30,970 nt of DNA from a virus (IMGVR_UViG_3300036851_000175:1-30970), one strand, 5' to 3'. Numbered from the stretch's first letter, positions 25,008 through 30,970 are shown. A program made the numbers and translations. Notes: generated by a model from the sequence alone, not told the origin.

Positions 25008-25600
25008 TGGCTCGCCCCACGGTCCCCGATGTCGCCGAGCAGCTATACGACGAGCTCGGGGTCAGCCAACCCGCCGATGAGAGCCTCGACTGGCCATTCC
25101 TGATCCTGCTCGCCGGGATCGCGAGCGCGATGGGAGAGCTGCCGTCCATCGTGCGCGACACCGATGATGGCCCCGGCTGGTCGGCGGTCCTTGACCCCCC
25201 GCGAGCGCCCGTGTGGGCGCTGCCTTGGCTGGCGCAGTTCGCCGGCGTGCGACTGACGCCCGGCCTCACAGACGACGAGCACCGAGCCGAAATCACCTCG
25301 CCCCCGGCGTTCCAGCGCGGCACACCGGCGGCGATGATCGCCACCGCCGCCCGGTATCTGACCGGCACCAAGCTGGTCGTGTTCCGTGAGCGTGACGGCT
25401 CCGCCTACCGGGTGAGCATCTCCACCCGCACCGCCGAGACCCCGGACCCGGCGGTCGTCGAGGCGGCGCTGCGTAGACAGAAGCCCGCTGGTCTGATCCT
25501 CGCCTACTCGGTCGCCGATGGCCCCACCTGGCCTGAGCCCACCTCCACGTGGGCGACGGCGACTGGCACCTGGCAAGACGCGATGAGCACCGTCCCCTAG
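25007..25600 (+). CDS. Tail protein I-like baseplate protein
   Basis: 197 residues. ATG 25007 overlaps the J stop; the longer open frame upstream is only the shadow of J. It follows J as P2 gpI does. The N-terminus (PDVAEQLYDELGVSQPADESLDWPFLILLAGI) and the tract WLAQFAGVRLTPGLTDDEHRAEI, FQRGTPAAMIATAARYLTG, then EAALRRQKPAGLILAYSV are typical of tail protein I and related actinophage baseplate proteins, which connect the wedge to fibres. The last 20 residues are Trp/Thr-rich (TWPEPTSTWATATGTWQDA), likely a strand that contacts the next protein. Confidence 0.78.
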   Translation: MARPTVPDVAEQLYDELGVSQPADESLDWPFLILLAGIASAMGELPSIVRDTDDGPGWSAVLDPPRAPVWALPWLAQFAGVRLTPGLTDDEHRAEITSPPAFQRGTPAAMIATAARYLTGTKLVVFRERDGSAYRVSISTRTAETPDPAVVEAALRRQKPAGLILAYSVADGPTWPEPTSTWATATGTWQDAMSTVP

Positions 25601-25607
25601 GAGCACG

Positions 25608-26456
25608 ATGCCTGAAACCGCAAGTGCCCGGCTCGGGCTGGTCGGCCCGTCTGCGACCGATCTGGTCAGCCAGGGTGACGACATCATCCGCGCGATCGTC
25701 GCGCAACTTGAAGTCGTCGCCGCCCGCATCGATTACGGCAGCGCCGCGAGTCGCCCGGCTGCAGGGATCGTCAATCGGTTCTACCGTTCGAGCGACACCG
25801 GCGTGCTGTCGCTGGATACCGGCAGCGCATGGATTGACCTCAACCTCAAGGACGCCGCGGCGGCGACCGCGTCGCTGCGCACGCTGGGCACCGGCGCCAA
25901 GCAGGCCGCCGCTGGCTCTCACGCCGCCCAGCACGCCCGTGGCGGCGCAGACGCGATCCCCGGGCTCCCGCCGATCGGCGGGATGCTGCCCTACGCCGGT
26001 AACGGCGATCCCGCTGGCGGGGACTGGCTGCTCGCCGATGGGCGCCTCATCGACCGCACCACTTACTCGGCGTTCTACACCGCCGTCGGGCATATCTACA
26101 ACGGTGGTGTAGACCCCGGCTCCAACAAGGTGCGCATCCCCGACAAGCGCGGTCGCGCCTCCATCGGTGCGGATAACATGGCGACCGCCCAGGGTGCCGC
26201 CGGGCGTCTACCCAACAGCAACCGGGCGCGCGGCGAGAACGGCGGAGAGGAGCGCCACACCCTCACCAGCGCCGAGGTCCCCAACCTCACCGTCGCCACC
26301 GGATCCGCGTCGGTGCCGGAGACCTCGCCGACCGTCACCGTGCTCGCCCAGCCGGGCACCGGCGGGCCCGTCGACCTCACCGCCAGCGGCGGCGGCGGCG
26401 CCCACACCAACATGCAGCCCTACGAGTGCGATAACTGGCTGGTGCGGGTCCTGTGA
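25608..26456 (+). CDS. Tail fibre with phage collar domain
   Basis: 282 residues, ATG after AGGAGCACG. The N-terminal part (LGLVGPSATDLVSQGDDIIRAIVAQLEVVAARIDYG) is helical. A spacer contains the motif GSHAAQHARGGADAI, common in phage fibres. The C-terminus about 123-190 is a tail collar domain: IGGMLPYAG, GGDWLLADGRLIDRTTYSAFY, then IPDKRGRASIGAD. The protein ends HTNMQPYECDNWLVRVL, as collar proteins often do. It is probably a receptor-binding short fibre. Confidence 0.83.
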   Translation: MPETASARLGLVGPSATDLVSQGDDIIRAIVAQLEVVAARIDYGSAASRPAAGIVNRFYRSSDTGVLSLDTGSAWIDLNLKDAAAATASLRTLGTGAKQAAAGSHAAQHARGGADAIPGLPPIGGMLPYAGNGDPAGGDWLLADGRLIDRTTYSAFYTAVGHIYNGGVDPGSNKVRIPDKRGRASIGADNMATAQGAAGRLPNSNRARGENGGEERHTLTSAEVPNLTVATGSASVPETSPTVTVLAQPGTGGPVDLTASGGGGAHTNMQPYECDNWLVRVL

Positions 26457-26794
26457 GCTACGTCGTCATCTCCCACACCCACGATGAGGAAGCCAGCATC
26501 TACCGGCTCATCGTCGGCCGAGAAGTCACAGACGTCGTCCCCATGCTCGACGAAGACGGCCTGGCCATGCTCGACGAGGACGGCGAGGCGCTCACCGAGC
26601 AGCGCGTCATCGCTTACGAGGACGTCCGCGACTACCTATTCGCCGACGACGACAAGCGCTGGCAGCGGCGCAGCCTCGAGGACGTCGCCCGCGTGCAGCG
26701 CGATCTCGTCCGCGAGGCGATCGACACCGCCTCCGCCGCCCCGCCGGCCACGCTCGAGCCGCGCGCGCTGCCCGGGGTCGGCGAGGCGCTCTGA
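26453..26794 (+). CDS. Hypothetical protein after the tail fibre
   Basis: 113 residues, GTG start overlapping the fibre stop (GTGA). The first 30 residues look like strands (VVISHTHDEEASIYRLIVGREV). A near-duplicate motif follows (PMLDEDGLAMLDEDGEALTEQ), then a charged helical part (DKRWQRRSLEDVARVQRDLVREAID) and an Ala/Pro tail. It is acidic overall. Its place after the fibre suggests a fibre accessory or assembly factor, but no family is recognised. Confidence 0.6.
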   Translation: MSYVVISHTHDEEASIYRLIVGREVTDVVPMLDEDGLAMLDEDGEALTEQRVIAYEDVRDYLFADDDKRWQRRSLEDVARVQRDLVREAIDTASAAPPATLEPRALPGVGEAL

Positions 26795-26813
26795 CCCGCG
26801 TCATCGGTGGAGA

Positions 26814-27125
26814 ATGCCCGAGACCGCAGAGTCACGCCTGCTGCGCATAGAGCGGGAGGTGGCGATACTCGCCGAGCGCTTCGTCGACCTGCGCGCCCGC
26901 GTCAACGATCTCCAGCCGCTGGCGCTGAGCGTCACCCGCCTGGAGTCCGCCGCCATCACGCTCGAGCGTGAGGTGACCAGCATCCGCACCGACCTGGCCA
27001 AGCGCGACAACGAGGCCTCAACCGACCGCCGCGCAACCCGCACGGCGCTGTGGGGCCTGACGAGTGCGATCGTGGCCACGATCATCGGGGCGATCGTCGC
27101 CCTCCTCATCGCGGCCCCCCACTGA
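26814..27125 (+). CDS. Coiled-coil protein with C-terminal transmembrane helix (XhlA-like, possible holin partner)
   Basis: 103 residues. ATG 26814 follows GGTGGAGA; the longer open frame upstream is a shadow. Residues about 5-68 are a charged coiled coil (RLLRIEREVAILAERFVDLRARVNDLQ), and about 78-100 is a hydrophobic helix (ALWGLTSAIVATIIGAIVAL). This matches the layout of XhlA-type haemolysin/holin-associated proteins in Gram-positive phages. It opens the lysis region. There is no proof of hole formation; it could equally be a membrane anchor or scaffold. Confidence 0.6.
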   Translation: MPETAESRLLRIEREVAILAERFVDLRARVNDLQPLALSVTRLESAAITLEREVTSIRTDLAKRDNEASTDRRATRTALWGLTSAIVATIIGAIVALLIAAPH

Positions 27126-27144
27126 GGGGGGCTGGGGCCCGCCG

Positions 27145-27477
27145 ATGGATCCCCTCGCGCGTCGTCTCCGCGCTCTGTATGCGGAGGATGAGCGGCTCTC
27201 CGCTCAGATCGCGACATCCGCAGCCTACGTTGAGCGGGTGCGTGTCCGGGCACAGATCGTCGGGCTCGAGAACGGCACGCTCCTGTGGCTGGAGGAACGC
27301 GCGCACCTACCGGATAGGGAGCGCATTCCATCCGTGCTCGCTGACTCGCTCGGGATCGCACTCTCTTCGGCCAACGACCGCCTGAACCGCCTCTGGAGGG
27401 CTGGTGTTGTGGAACGCACGCCGATCTTTCCCGCCCGGGCCGGCAGACGGTGCTACAGCTACAGGGTCCCGACATGA
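27145..27477 (+). CDS. Winged-helix DNA-binding-like protein
   Basis: 110 residues. ATG 27145 is chosen as the first plausible start after the preceding stop, with a GGGGGCTGGGG tract before it. Residues about 1-50 are helical with a coiled-coil feel. About 50-110 looks like a winged helix: a helix around RERIPSVLADSLGI, a recognition helix SSANDRLNRLWRAGVVER and a wing ending GRRCYSYRVP. This resembles MarR/ArsR-type regulators, but the protein has no ligand pocket I can name. The stop overlaps the start of the receiver gene, so the two are translated together. It may regulate transcription or act as a protein-binding partner. Confidence 0.6.
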   Translation: MDPLARRLRALYAEDERLSAQIATSAAYVERVRVRAQIVGLENGTLLWLEERAHLPDRERIPSVLADSLGIALSSANDRLNRLWRAGVVERTPIFPARAGRRCYSYRVPT

Positions 27478-27959
27478 TGCGCCTGTTGGTGGTCGAGGAC
27501 GATCCGCTCGAGCGTGATCTGCTGGCGGCGCTGCTGCGCGACTATGACCTCACGGTCGCGGTGGACGCCGCTGAGGCGCGCCTAGCCTTGGACGGAGCCC
27601 CGTTCGATGTGGCGTTGTGCGACATAGGGCTTCCCGGCGAGTCCGGAATGAGTCTCATGGCCAGCATCCGCCAGCGCTATCCAGGCACCGCCGTCGTGGC
27701 CGTCAGCGGCTACAGCGACACCGCCACGCTGCTGTCCGCGCTCTATGCCGGCGTGGACAGCTACGTCGTCAAGCCCTACCGCCTTGCCGAGTTGAACGAG
27801 GCGATCGAGCTGGCGCTAAGCAAGGCGGCGCCGCGGGTCAAGTGGGAGATGGGCGCCCGCCAGTCCCAGCGTGCCATCCGTGTGGCACTGCTGGCGGCGA
27901 TCACGGTGGTGGCGGTCGACATCCTGGCGGGCCTAGTTCTTCTCGTCCTGCTCTCGTGA
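27474..27959 (+). CDS. CheY-like receiver domain with C-terminal transmembrane helix
   Basis: 161 residues from ATG 27474 (a second ATG at 27477 follows at once). Numbered from 27477, residues 1-115 are a response-regulator receiver: acidic VVEDDP (Asp8/Asp9), phospho-acceptor Asp49 in LCDIGLPGESG, Ser77 in AVSGYS and Lys99 in VVKPYRL. All key residues are present, so phosphorylation looks possible. Instead of a DNA-binding domain, residues about 132-160 are a hydrophobic membrane helix (AIRVALLAAITVVAVDILAG), placing the receiver on the cytoplasmic side if the N-terminus is inside. No histidine kinase is encoded in the window, so the partner would be a host kinase. A receiver fused to a membrane anchor in a phage late operon is unusual. 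Confidence 0.85.
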   Translation: MMRLLVVEDDPLERDLLAALLRDYDLTVAVDAAEARLALDGAPFDVALCDIGLPGESGMSLMASIRQRYPGTAVVAVSGYSDTATLLSALYAGVDSYVVKPYRLAELNEAIELALSKAAPRVKWEMGARQSQRAIRVALLAAITVVAVDILAGLVLLVLLS

Positions 27960-28684
27960 TGCGCTGGGTCCGTCGGCTCGACCTGCAGACCACGTTGATC
28001 GTGGTGCTGAGCTTCGTCCTCGGCGCGCTCGCCGTCACCGGCGTCGTGCTGGCGATCCTCACTCAAGGCAGGCTCGGCCAGCAGGTCGCCCAGCTCGAGC
28101 GAGTGACCAAGGAGAACCGGGCGCTCATCGAGCGCGTCGACGACAACACCCAGCGGATCTTTGAGCTGCGCCGCGCGCAGATCGACGGGCTGCGCGCCAG
28201 CCTGACTCGCGCCTGCCGGTTCACCAACCGCTCCAACCGGGTGGTCGGCGACCTCGTGAACGTCGCGATCGCCCTGCTGAGCGATCCCGCCTATGCAGGT
28301 GTCACCGAGCGCCAGCGCACCATCCTGCTGCGCCAATACCGCCGGTCCCTGCGCGATCTGCGACCCCGTGACTGCAAGGCGCTGGGCGAGCGCGCGGGCG
28401 GGCAGCTCCCGCCCTCATCATCGTTCGCCCTACCGCCCCCGAACCTACAGCGTGCCCGCGCGCCCACGGAAACCCCGGGGACTCCGGGCCCACGCGGCAG
28501 GACGGGAGCCCGGGGACCACGGGGCAAGCCGGGAGCGGACGGGCAACGCGGCCCACGCGGACCGACCGGCCCCATGGGTCCGCCGGGACCGACCATCGAT
28601 GACCTTGCCGCCCAGGTGCGCGTCCTGATCTGCGACCTGCTGCGCCAACTGCCGGGCAGCCTCGCGCGCCGTCTGCCGTGCTGA
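27959..28684 (+). CDS. Membrane protein with coiled coil and collagen-like repeats
   Basis: 241 residues, ATG overlapping the receiver stop (TGATG). Residues about 10-35 form one transmembrane helix (TTLIVVLSFVLGALAVTGVV). About 38-80 is a coiled coil (LGQQVAQLERVTKENRALIERV). About 80-150 is helical. About 174-212 is a collagen-like run of 13 uninterrupted Gly-X-Y triplets, rich in GPR and GPP. The end (about 213-241) is amphipathic with two Cys (Cys225, Cys241). Collagen triplets in phages are usually trimeric fibre parts; attached to a membrane anchor they suggest a cell-surface trimer exported from the lysogen or host cell, or a membrane-to-wall link. Function not known. Confidence 0.8.
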   Translation: MRWVRRLDLQTTLIVVLSFVLGALAVTGVVLAILTQGRLGQQVAQLERVTKENRALIERVDDNTQRIFELRRAQIDGLRASLTRACRFTNRSNRVVGDLVNVAIALLSDPAYAGVTERQRTILLRQYRRSLRDLRPRDCKALGERAGGQLPPSSSFALPPPNLQRARAPTETPGTPGPRGRTGARGPRGKPGADGQRGPRGPTGPMGPPGPTIDDLAAQVRVLICDLLRQLPGSLARRLPC

Positions 28685-28702
28685 CCTAATCAGGAGGTAG
28701 CC

Positions 28703-28831
28703 ATGTCTCCCCCCGACGACCGGCCCGCGGGCCGAGGCGTCTTCGGTTTCCTGTCCTCGACGGTGTGGGTGGTCGGCCTGATCGTCATTGCCGTCATCGT
28801 GGCGCTCGTCCTGCTCCTCGGCGGCTGCTGA
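28703..28831 (+). CDS. 42-residue single-pass membrane peptide
   Basis: ATG 28703 with AGGAGG (28692-28697) in good position; the stop overlaps the amidase start (TGATG). The frame reads MSPPDDRPAGRGVFGF, then a hydrophobic helix (STVWVVGLIVIAVIVALVLL) and GGC at the end. It lies directly before the endolysin gene, so a small holin or holin regulator is a reasonable guess. Too short for family assignment. Confidence 0.65.
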   Translation: MSPPDDRPAGRGVFGFLSSTVWVVGLIVIAVIVALVLLLGGC

Positions 28832-29889
28832 TGCGCCGCGTTCTCGCTGCGCTCGTCCTGGGCCTCGCGGTCGTCGCGCTGGGTGGCTGTTCGCTCACAT
28901 CCAAGGAGGAGAAGAAGAAGAGCGAAACCCAGCAGGGCGGTCAGCAGGGCAAGGGCGTCGTCGTCGTCAACCTCGACGGCTCCGACGCCAACAAGACGCC
29001 GGACCACACGCTCACCGTCCCCAAGATCGCGGTCAAGCAGCAGGCCCGCCAGAACGAGGACACCGGGGGCAAGGACGAGACCCCGCCCGGCGTGCCCAAG
29101 GCTGACATCGAGGCCGGCCAAGAGCAGCAGAAGCGCCTCGCGCTCAAGGACCTCCTGCCGCTCAACTTGCCGTTCGCCGCGCCATCGACGCCTGGGTGCC
29201 GGTCGAACTTCGTGGCGAACCACAGCTCCCGCAACGGGGTCGCGCCGCACGTGATCTTCATGCACTGGACGGGCTCCGCGAACACCAAGGGCTGGGGGGA
29301 TGTCAACGCGATCACCGCGTGGTTCAACCAGGCCCGGTCGCAGGCGAGCTCCAACTACATCGTGGACGCCGAGGGCAAGTGCAACTACATCGTCCGCGAG
29401 GCCGACAAGAGCTGGACGCAAGCCGCGCTGAACCCGGTCGGCATCAGCTTCGAGATCGTCCACCCCGGCGGGCCGAACGAGCCGTACTGCCCGGGCGCAT
29501 GCCGACGCAAGGTGGCGCACGTCATCGCCGGGATCTCCAAGCGCTGGAAGATCCCGCTGCAGCGCGCGATCGTGCGCGACTGCCGCGTCATCCGGCCTGG
29601 CATCACTGACCACAGGGCGGGTGGGGCGTGCGCCGGCGGACACCCCGACGTGAGTTCGGCTGGGTTCTCCGTGGACCCGATCATCCAGCTCGCCCGCAAG
29701 TACGCCGGGCAAGTCAAGCACCGCTACAAGCCGACCGCCACGGACCGGGTGACGTGCCGGAAGCTCAACTTCTGGAGGACGCATGGCCGACACCATGGCA
29801 AGGCCGAGCGCAACGCCGTGCGCCGCAAGAAGGCGCTGGCCAGACGCGGCGTGGTCTGTACCCGACGAGGCCCACTGAGGACACGATGA
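28831..29889 (+). CDS. Lipoprotein N-acetylmuramoyl-L-alanine amidase (endolysin)
   Basis: 352 residues. ATG 28831 overlaps the previous stop. Residues 1-20 are a lipoprotein signal (RRVLAALVLGLAVVALGGC), with lipobox Cys20. About 21-120 is a charged, Gln/Lys-rich linker. About 125-285 is an Amidase_2/PGRP-type domain: His145 (FMHWTG), the strand SNYIVDAEGKCNYIVRE, GISFEIVHPGG, His261 (GITDHRAGG) and the HPD at 271-273 as candidate zinc ligands. The last 60 residues are basic (RKLNFWRTHGRHHGK...RRKKALARRG), likely cell-wall or DNA-binding. This enzyme cuts the glycan-peptide amide bond. If the signal works, it is exported and lipid-anchored before lysis, so lysis would not need holin transport. 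Confidence 0.85.
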   Translation: MRRVLAALVLGLAVVALGGCSLTSKEEKKKSETQQGGQQGKGVVVVNLDGSDANKTPDHTLTVPKIAVKQQARQNEDTGGKDETPPGVPKADIEAGQEQQKRLALKDLLPLNLPFAAPSTPGCRSNFVANHSSRNGVAPHVIFMHWTGSANTKGWGDVNAITAWFNQARSQASSNYIVDAEGKCNYIVREADKSWTQAALNPVGISFEIVHPGGPNEPYCPGACRRKVAHVIAGISKRWKIPLQRAIVRDCRVIRPGITDHRAGGACAGGHPDVSSAGFSVDPIIQLARKYAGQVKHRYKPTATDRVTCRKLNFWRTHGRHHGKAERNAVRRKKALARRGVVCTRRGPLRTR

Positions 29890-30068
29890 GACTGCCGAGA
29901 ATCCGCCGCCGACCGACGCCAACACTGCGCGACCGGGTCGTGACAGCGGCCACGCCGACCCCGCGCAAGAACGCGATCGTCGCCGTGCTCCTAGCGCTGC
30001 TGCCGGTCGCCGCGCGTCTGATCGCCAGCCGCCGATTCACAACCCCCGACCAGGAGGAATCGAAATGA
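29886..30068 (+). CDS. Small basic membrane protein
   Basis: 60 residues. ATG 29886 overlaps the amidase stop (ATGA). The N-terminus is Arg-rich (RLPRIRRRPTPTLRDR), then one hydrophobic segment (NAIVAVLLALLPVAARLIA) and a short charged end. Position after the endolysin suits a holin-like or lysis accessory protein, but the hydrophobic part is short and the assignment is tentative. Confidence 0.6.
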   Translation: MRLPRIRRRPTPTLRDRVVTAATPTPRKNAIVAVLLALLPVAARLIASRRFTTPDQEESK

Positions 30069-30154
30069 TCCACGCGGAAACCCCGCAGCCGGACCCGGAC
30101 GACCCCGTCCCCGGCGAGCCGGAGCCTGAGCCGGAGCCCGAACCGGCCGAATAG
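30065..30154 (+). CDS. 29-residue acidic Pro/Glu-rich peptide
   Basis: ATG 30065 has a good ribosome-binding site (CAGGAGGAATCG). The stop is at 30152-30154. The product MIHAETPQPDPDDPVPGEPE continues with repeated Glu-Pro. It overlaps the end of the previous gene. Such short EP repeats are stiff and highly acidic. It may not be functional as a protein, but the start site is as good as any in the window. Confidence 0.45.
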   Translation: MIHAETPQPDPDDPVPGEPEPEPEPEPAE

Positions 30155-30193
30155 CGTCAACCGGACCAACCCCCCATCCGGAACGACGAACCA

Positions 30194-30225
30194 GAGCGCC
30201 CCGGCCGAACCAGGCCGGGGCGCTC
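30194..30225 (+). terminator. Hairpin terminator at the end of the late operon
   Basis: A 13-base arm (GAGCGCCCCGGCC) pairs perfectly with its complement across a 6-base loop (GAACCA). The T tract after it is weak (GTCATTTC), as is common in high-GC actinobacterial terminators. It lies 39 bases after the last + strand stop. The symmetric stem could also stop the opposing - strand transcript. The rest of 30155-30321 shows no gene. Confidence 0.85.
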
Positions 30226-30321
30226 GTCATTTCAGGGCGCCCTACTCGTCGTCGATTCGCCATATCATGGTGGTGGCGACGATCGCCGCGAACGTCCCCC
30301 CCGTTTTTGAGCGCGCGCGGC

Positions 30322-30753
30322 TCATTTGCGGTCGAGGCACATCGCCACGGACTTCGTGTAATGCAGCGGGTCCTTGCCCTTGAGCGGGCCAGTCACGGAG
30401 TACTTCCCAGCCACGTACGCCTCGATTGCGGAGACCCAGGAGATGGCTTCGATGGCATCTGCTTCGGAACGCTCGCGTTGGACGATGATCGCCGTGCCGT
30501 TGATCGGGTTCATTCCGCGCCACATCGTCGACATGCGCTGTTCGGGGTCCATCGTGCCCTGCTTACGCAGGCAGCCCATCGGACTCGGACGGTGGGGCTT
30601 GGGCGAGGTTCGGCCCATCGGCGCGCTGTGCTCACGATCTGTGACGCGCTGCTCGCTCGCCGACGGCAGGGAATCGCTGGCGCAGCCAGCACTGAACGCG
30701 GCGGCCGCGGTGATCAGGGCGAGCATGGTGGCTCGCGTACCCTTGGTGTGCAT
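30322..30753 (-). CDS. Small secreted lipoprotein of unknown function
   Basis: 143 residues, ATG at 30753 reading leftward, with AGGAGG (complement of 30765-30770) 11 bases before it. The N-terminus is a lipoprotein signal (ATMLALITAAAAFSAGC, lipobox Cys24). The mature part starts Ser/Asp-rich and has a Met/Pro-rich segment. It ends in a mixed domain (NGTAIIVQRERSEADAIEAISWVSAIEAYVAGKYSV). No family is recognised. It is the only convincing - strand gene, faces the late operon and has its own leader shared with the recombinase, so it is likely expressed separately, perhaps from the lysogen as a surface-modifying or exclusion factor. It could be a host gene if the phage ends near 30230. Confidence 0.7.
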   Translation of the reverse strand: MHTKGTRATMLALITAAAAFSAGCASDSLPSASEQRVTDREHSAPMGRTSPKPHRPSPMGCLRKQGTMDPEQRMSTMWRGMNPINGTAIIVQRERSEADAIEAISWVSAIEAYVAGKYSVTGPLKGKDPLHYTKSVAMCLDRK

Positions 30754-30810
30754 GGGAGATATCTCCTCCTGTGCCGGGCCCCGGACGTTGGCGCGTCGCG
30801 GGGCCGACGG
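30754..30810 (-). promoter_or_regulatory. Leader shared with the recombinase gene (copy 2)
   Basis: Reverse complement of the region upstream of the lipoprotein start; aligns without gaps with 13938-13994. It includes the exact block GGGCCCGGCACAGGAG and the ribosome-binding site. A perfect 12-base palindrome GGAGATATCTCC lies at 30755-30766, just before the start codon, and overlaps the end of the ribosome-binding site. No convincing -35/-10 pair could be chosen by eye. Confidence 0.65.
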
Positions 30811-30923
30811 TGGCCCGAGCGTCGGGGCCCTACAGTCCGCCCCTCGATCAAGTATCGGCCGTTTCGCGCCCGGCCTGAACTACTAGCGTTGATGCGCCAG
30901 GTTCTCGGCGACCGGGAGGATTT

Positions 30924-30961
30924 CGACCCGTGCCGTGTCGCGTTTGCGAACGCACGGGTCG
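30924..30961. repeat. Inverted repeat at the window edge
   Basis: Arms CGACCCGTGC (30924-30933) and GCACGGGTCG (30952-30961) pair perfectly over an 18-base loop. The loop holds a smaller inverted pair (TCGC / GCGA around GTTT). The T-rich run expected of a terminator is missing. It could be a small RNA element, an operator or part of an attachment site. The region 30811-30970 otherwise shows no gene. Confidence 0.45.
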
Positions 30962-30970
30962 TATCACATT

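Noticed and set aside
30242-30523. A 93-codon - strand frame overlapping the lipoprotein
   Set aside because: It overlaps the lipoprotein gene in another frame, has no start context and looks like an out-of-frame product.
30374-30886. A 170-codon + strand frame opposite the lipoprotein
   Set aside because: Antisense to a gene with a signal peptide and ribosome-binding site; no supporting features of its own.
30890-30970. A tRNA at the right edge
   Set aside because: No T-arm sequence, no acceptor pairing or CCA-type end could be found; only the inverted repeat remains.

Overview
The window is the packaging, capsid, contractile-tail and lysis block of a high-GC phage or prophage. I place the host among high-GC Gram-positive Actinobacteria. 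The reasons are the strong G/C bias at third codon positions, the many GTG starts, the actinophage-like gene content, and a lysis cassette without recognisable spanins. The genus cannot be read from the sequence. A tail sheath gene makes this a myovirus-type (contractile) particle.

Layout on the + strand: (1) 80-2723, packaging: small and large terminase, then a small gene that looks like an Acb2-type cyclic-nucleotide sponge (anti-CBASS), then a membrane-anchored beta-barrel protein. (2) 2724-10692, head: HK97-type portal with a duplicated C-terminal segment, small structural proteins, a frameshifted zinc-ribbon gene, a repeat-rich fibre/decoration protein, S78 protease, major capsid protein, and connector proteins. 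(3) 10715-14729, an accessory stretch inside the structural operon: a fibre-like protein, a 747-residue beta-helix protein, a 42-residue membrane peptide and a tyrosine recombinase. (4) 14801-20192, neck and tail: completion and terminator proteins, sheath, tube, tail assembly chaperones joined by a -1 frameshift at GGGAAAA, tape measure. (5) 20197-26794, baseplate and fibre: LysM protein, a hub carrying two lysin-like domains, OB-fold protein, gp25-like wedge, an HNH endonuclease gene broken by two indels, baseplate J and I proteins, and a collar-domain tail fibre. (6) 26814-30154, lysis and an unusual membrane cassette: coiled-coil/TM protein, winged-helix protein, a CheY-like receiver fused to a transmembrane helix, a membrane protein with 13 collagen triplets, a lipoprotein amidase, and several tiny membrane or acidic peptides. 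A strong hairpin terminator at 30194-30225 ends the block. (7) 30322-30753, a lone lipoprotein gene on the - strand.

Most neighbouring genes overlap by 1-8 bases or are separated by a ribosome-binding site only, so nearly the whole + strand looks like one long late operon. Two genes stand out as independently controlled: the recombinase (+) and the terminal lipoprotein (-). They share a roughly 57-base leader that aligns without gaps up to the start codon (37 of the last 45 bases identical, counted by eye, start codon included).

The best candidates for new biology are the winged-helix / membrane-receiver / collagen-membrane cassette (27145-28684), the Acb2-like gene in the packaging module, the shared leader, and the lipid-anchored endolysin. 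Single-base frame breaks around 4864, 23470, 23811 and 23861 look more like sequencing errors or recent decay than programmed events, because one of them removes the start of an essential baseplate gene.
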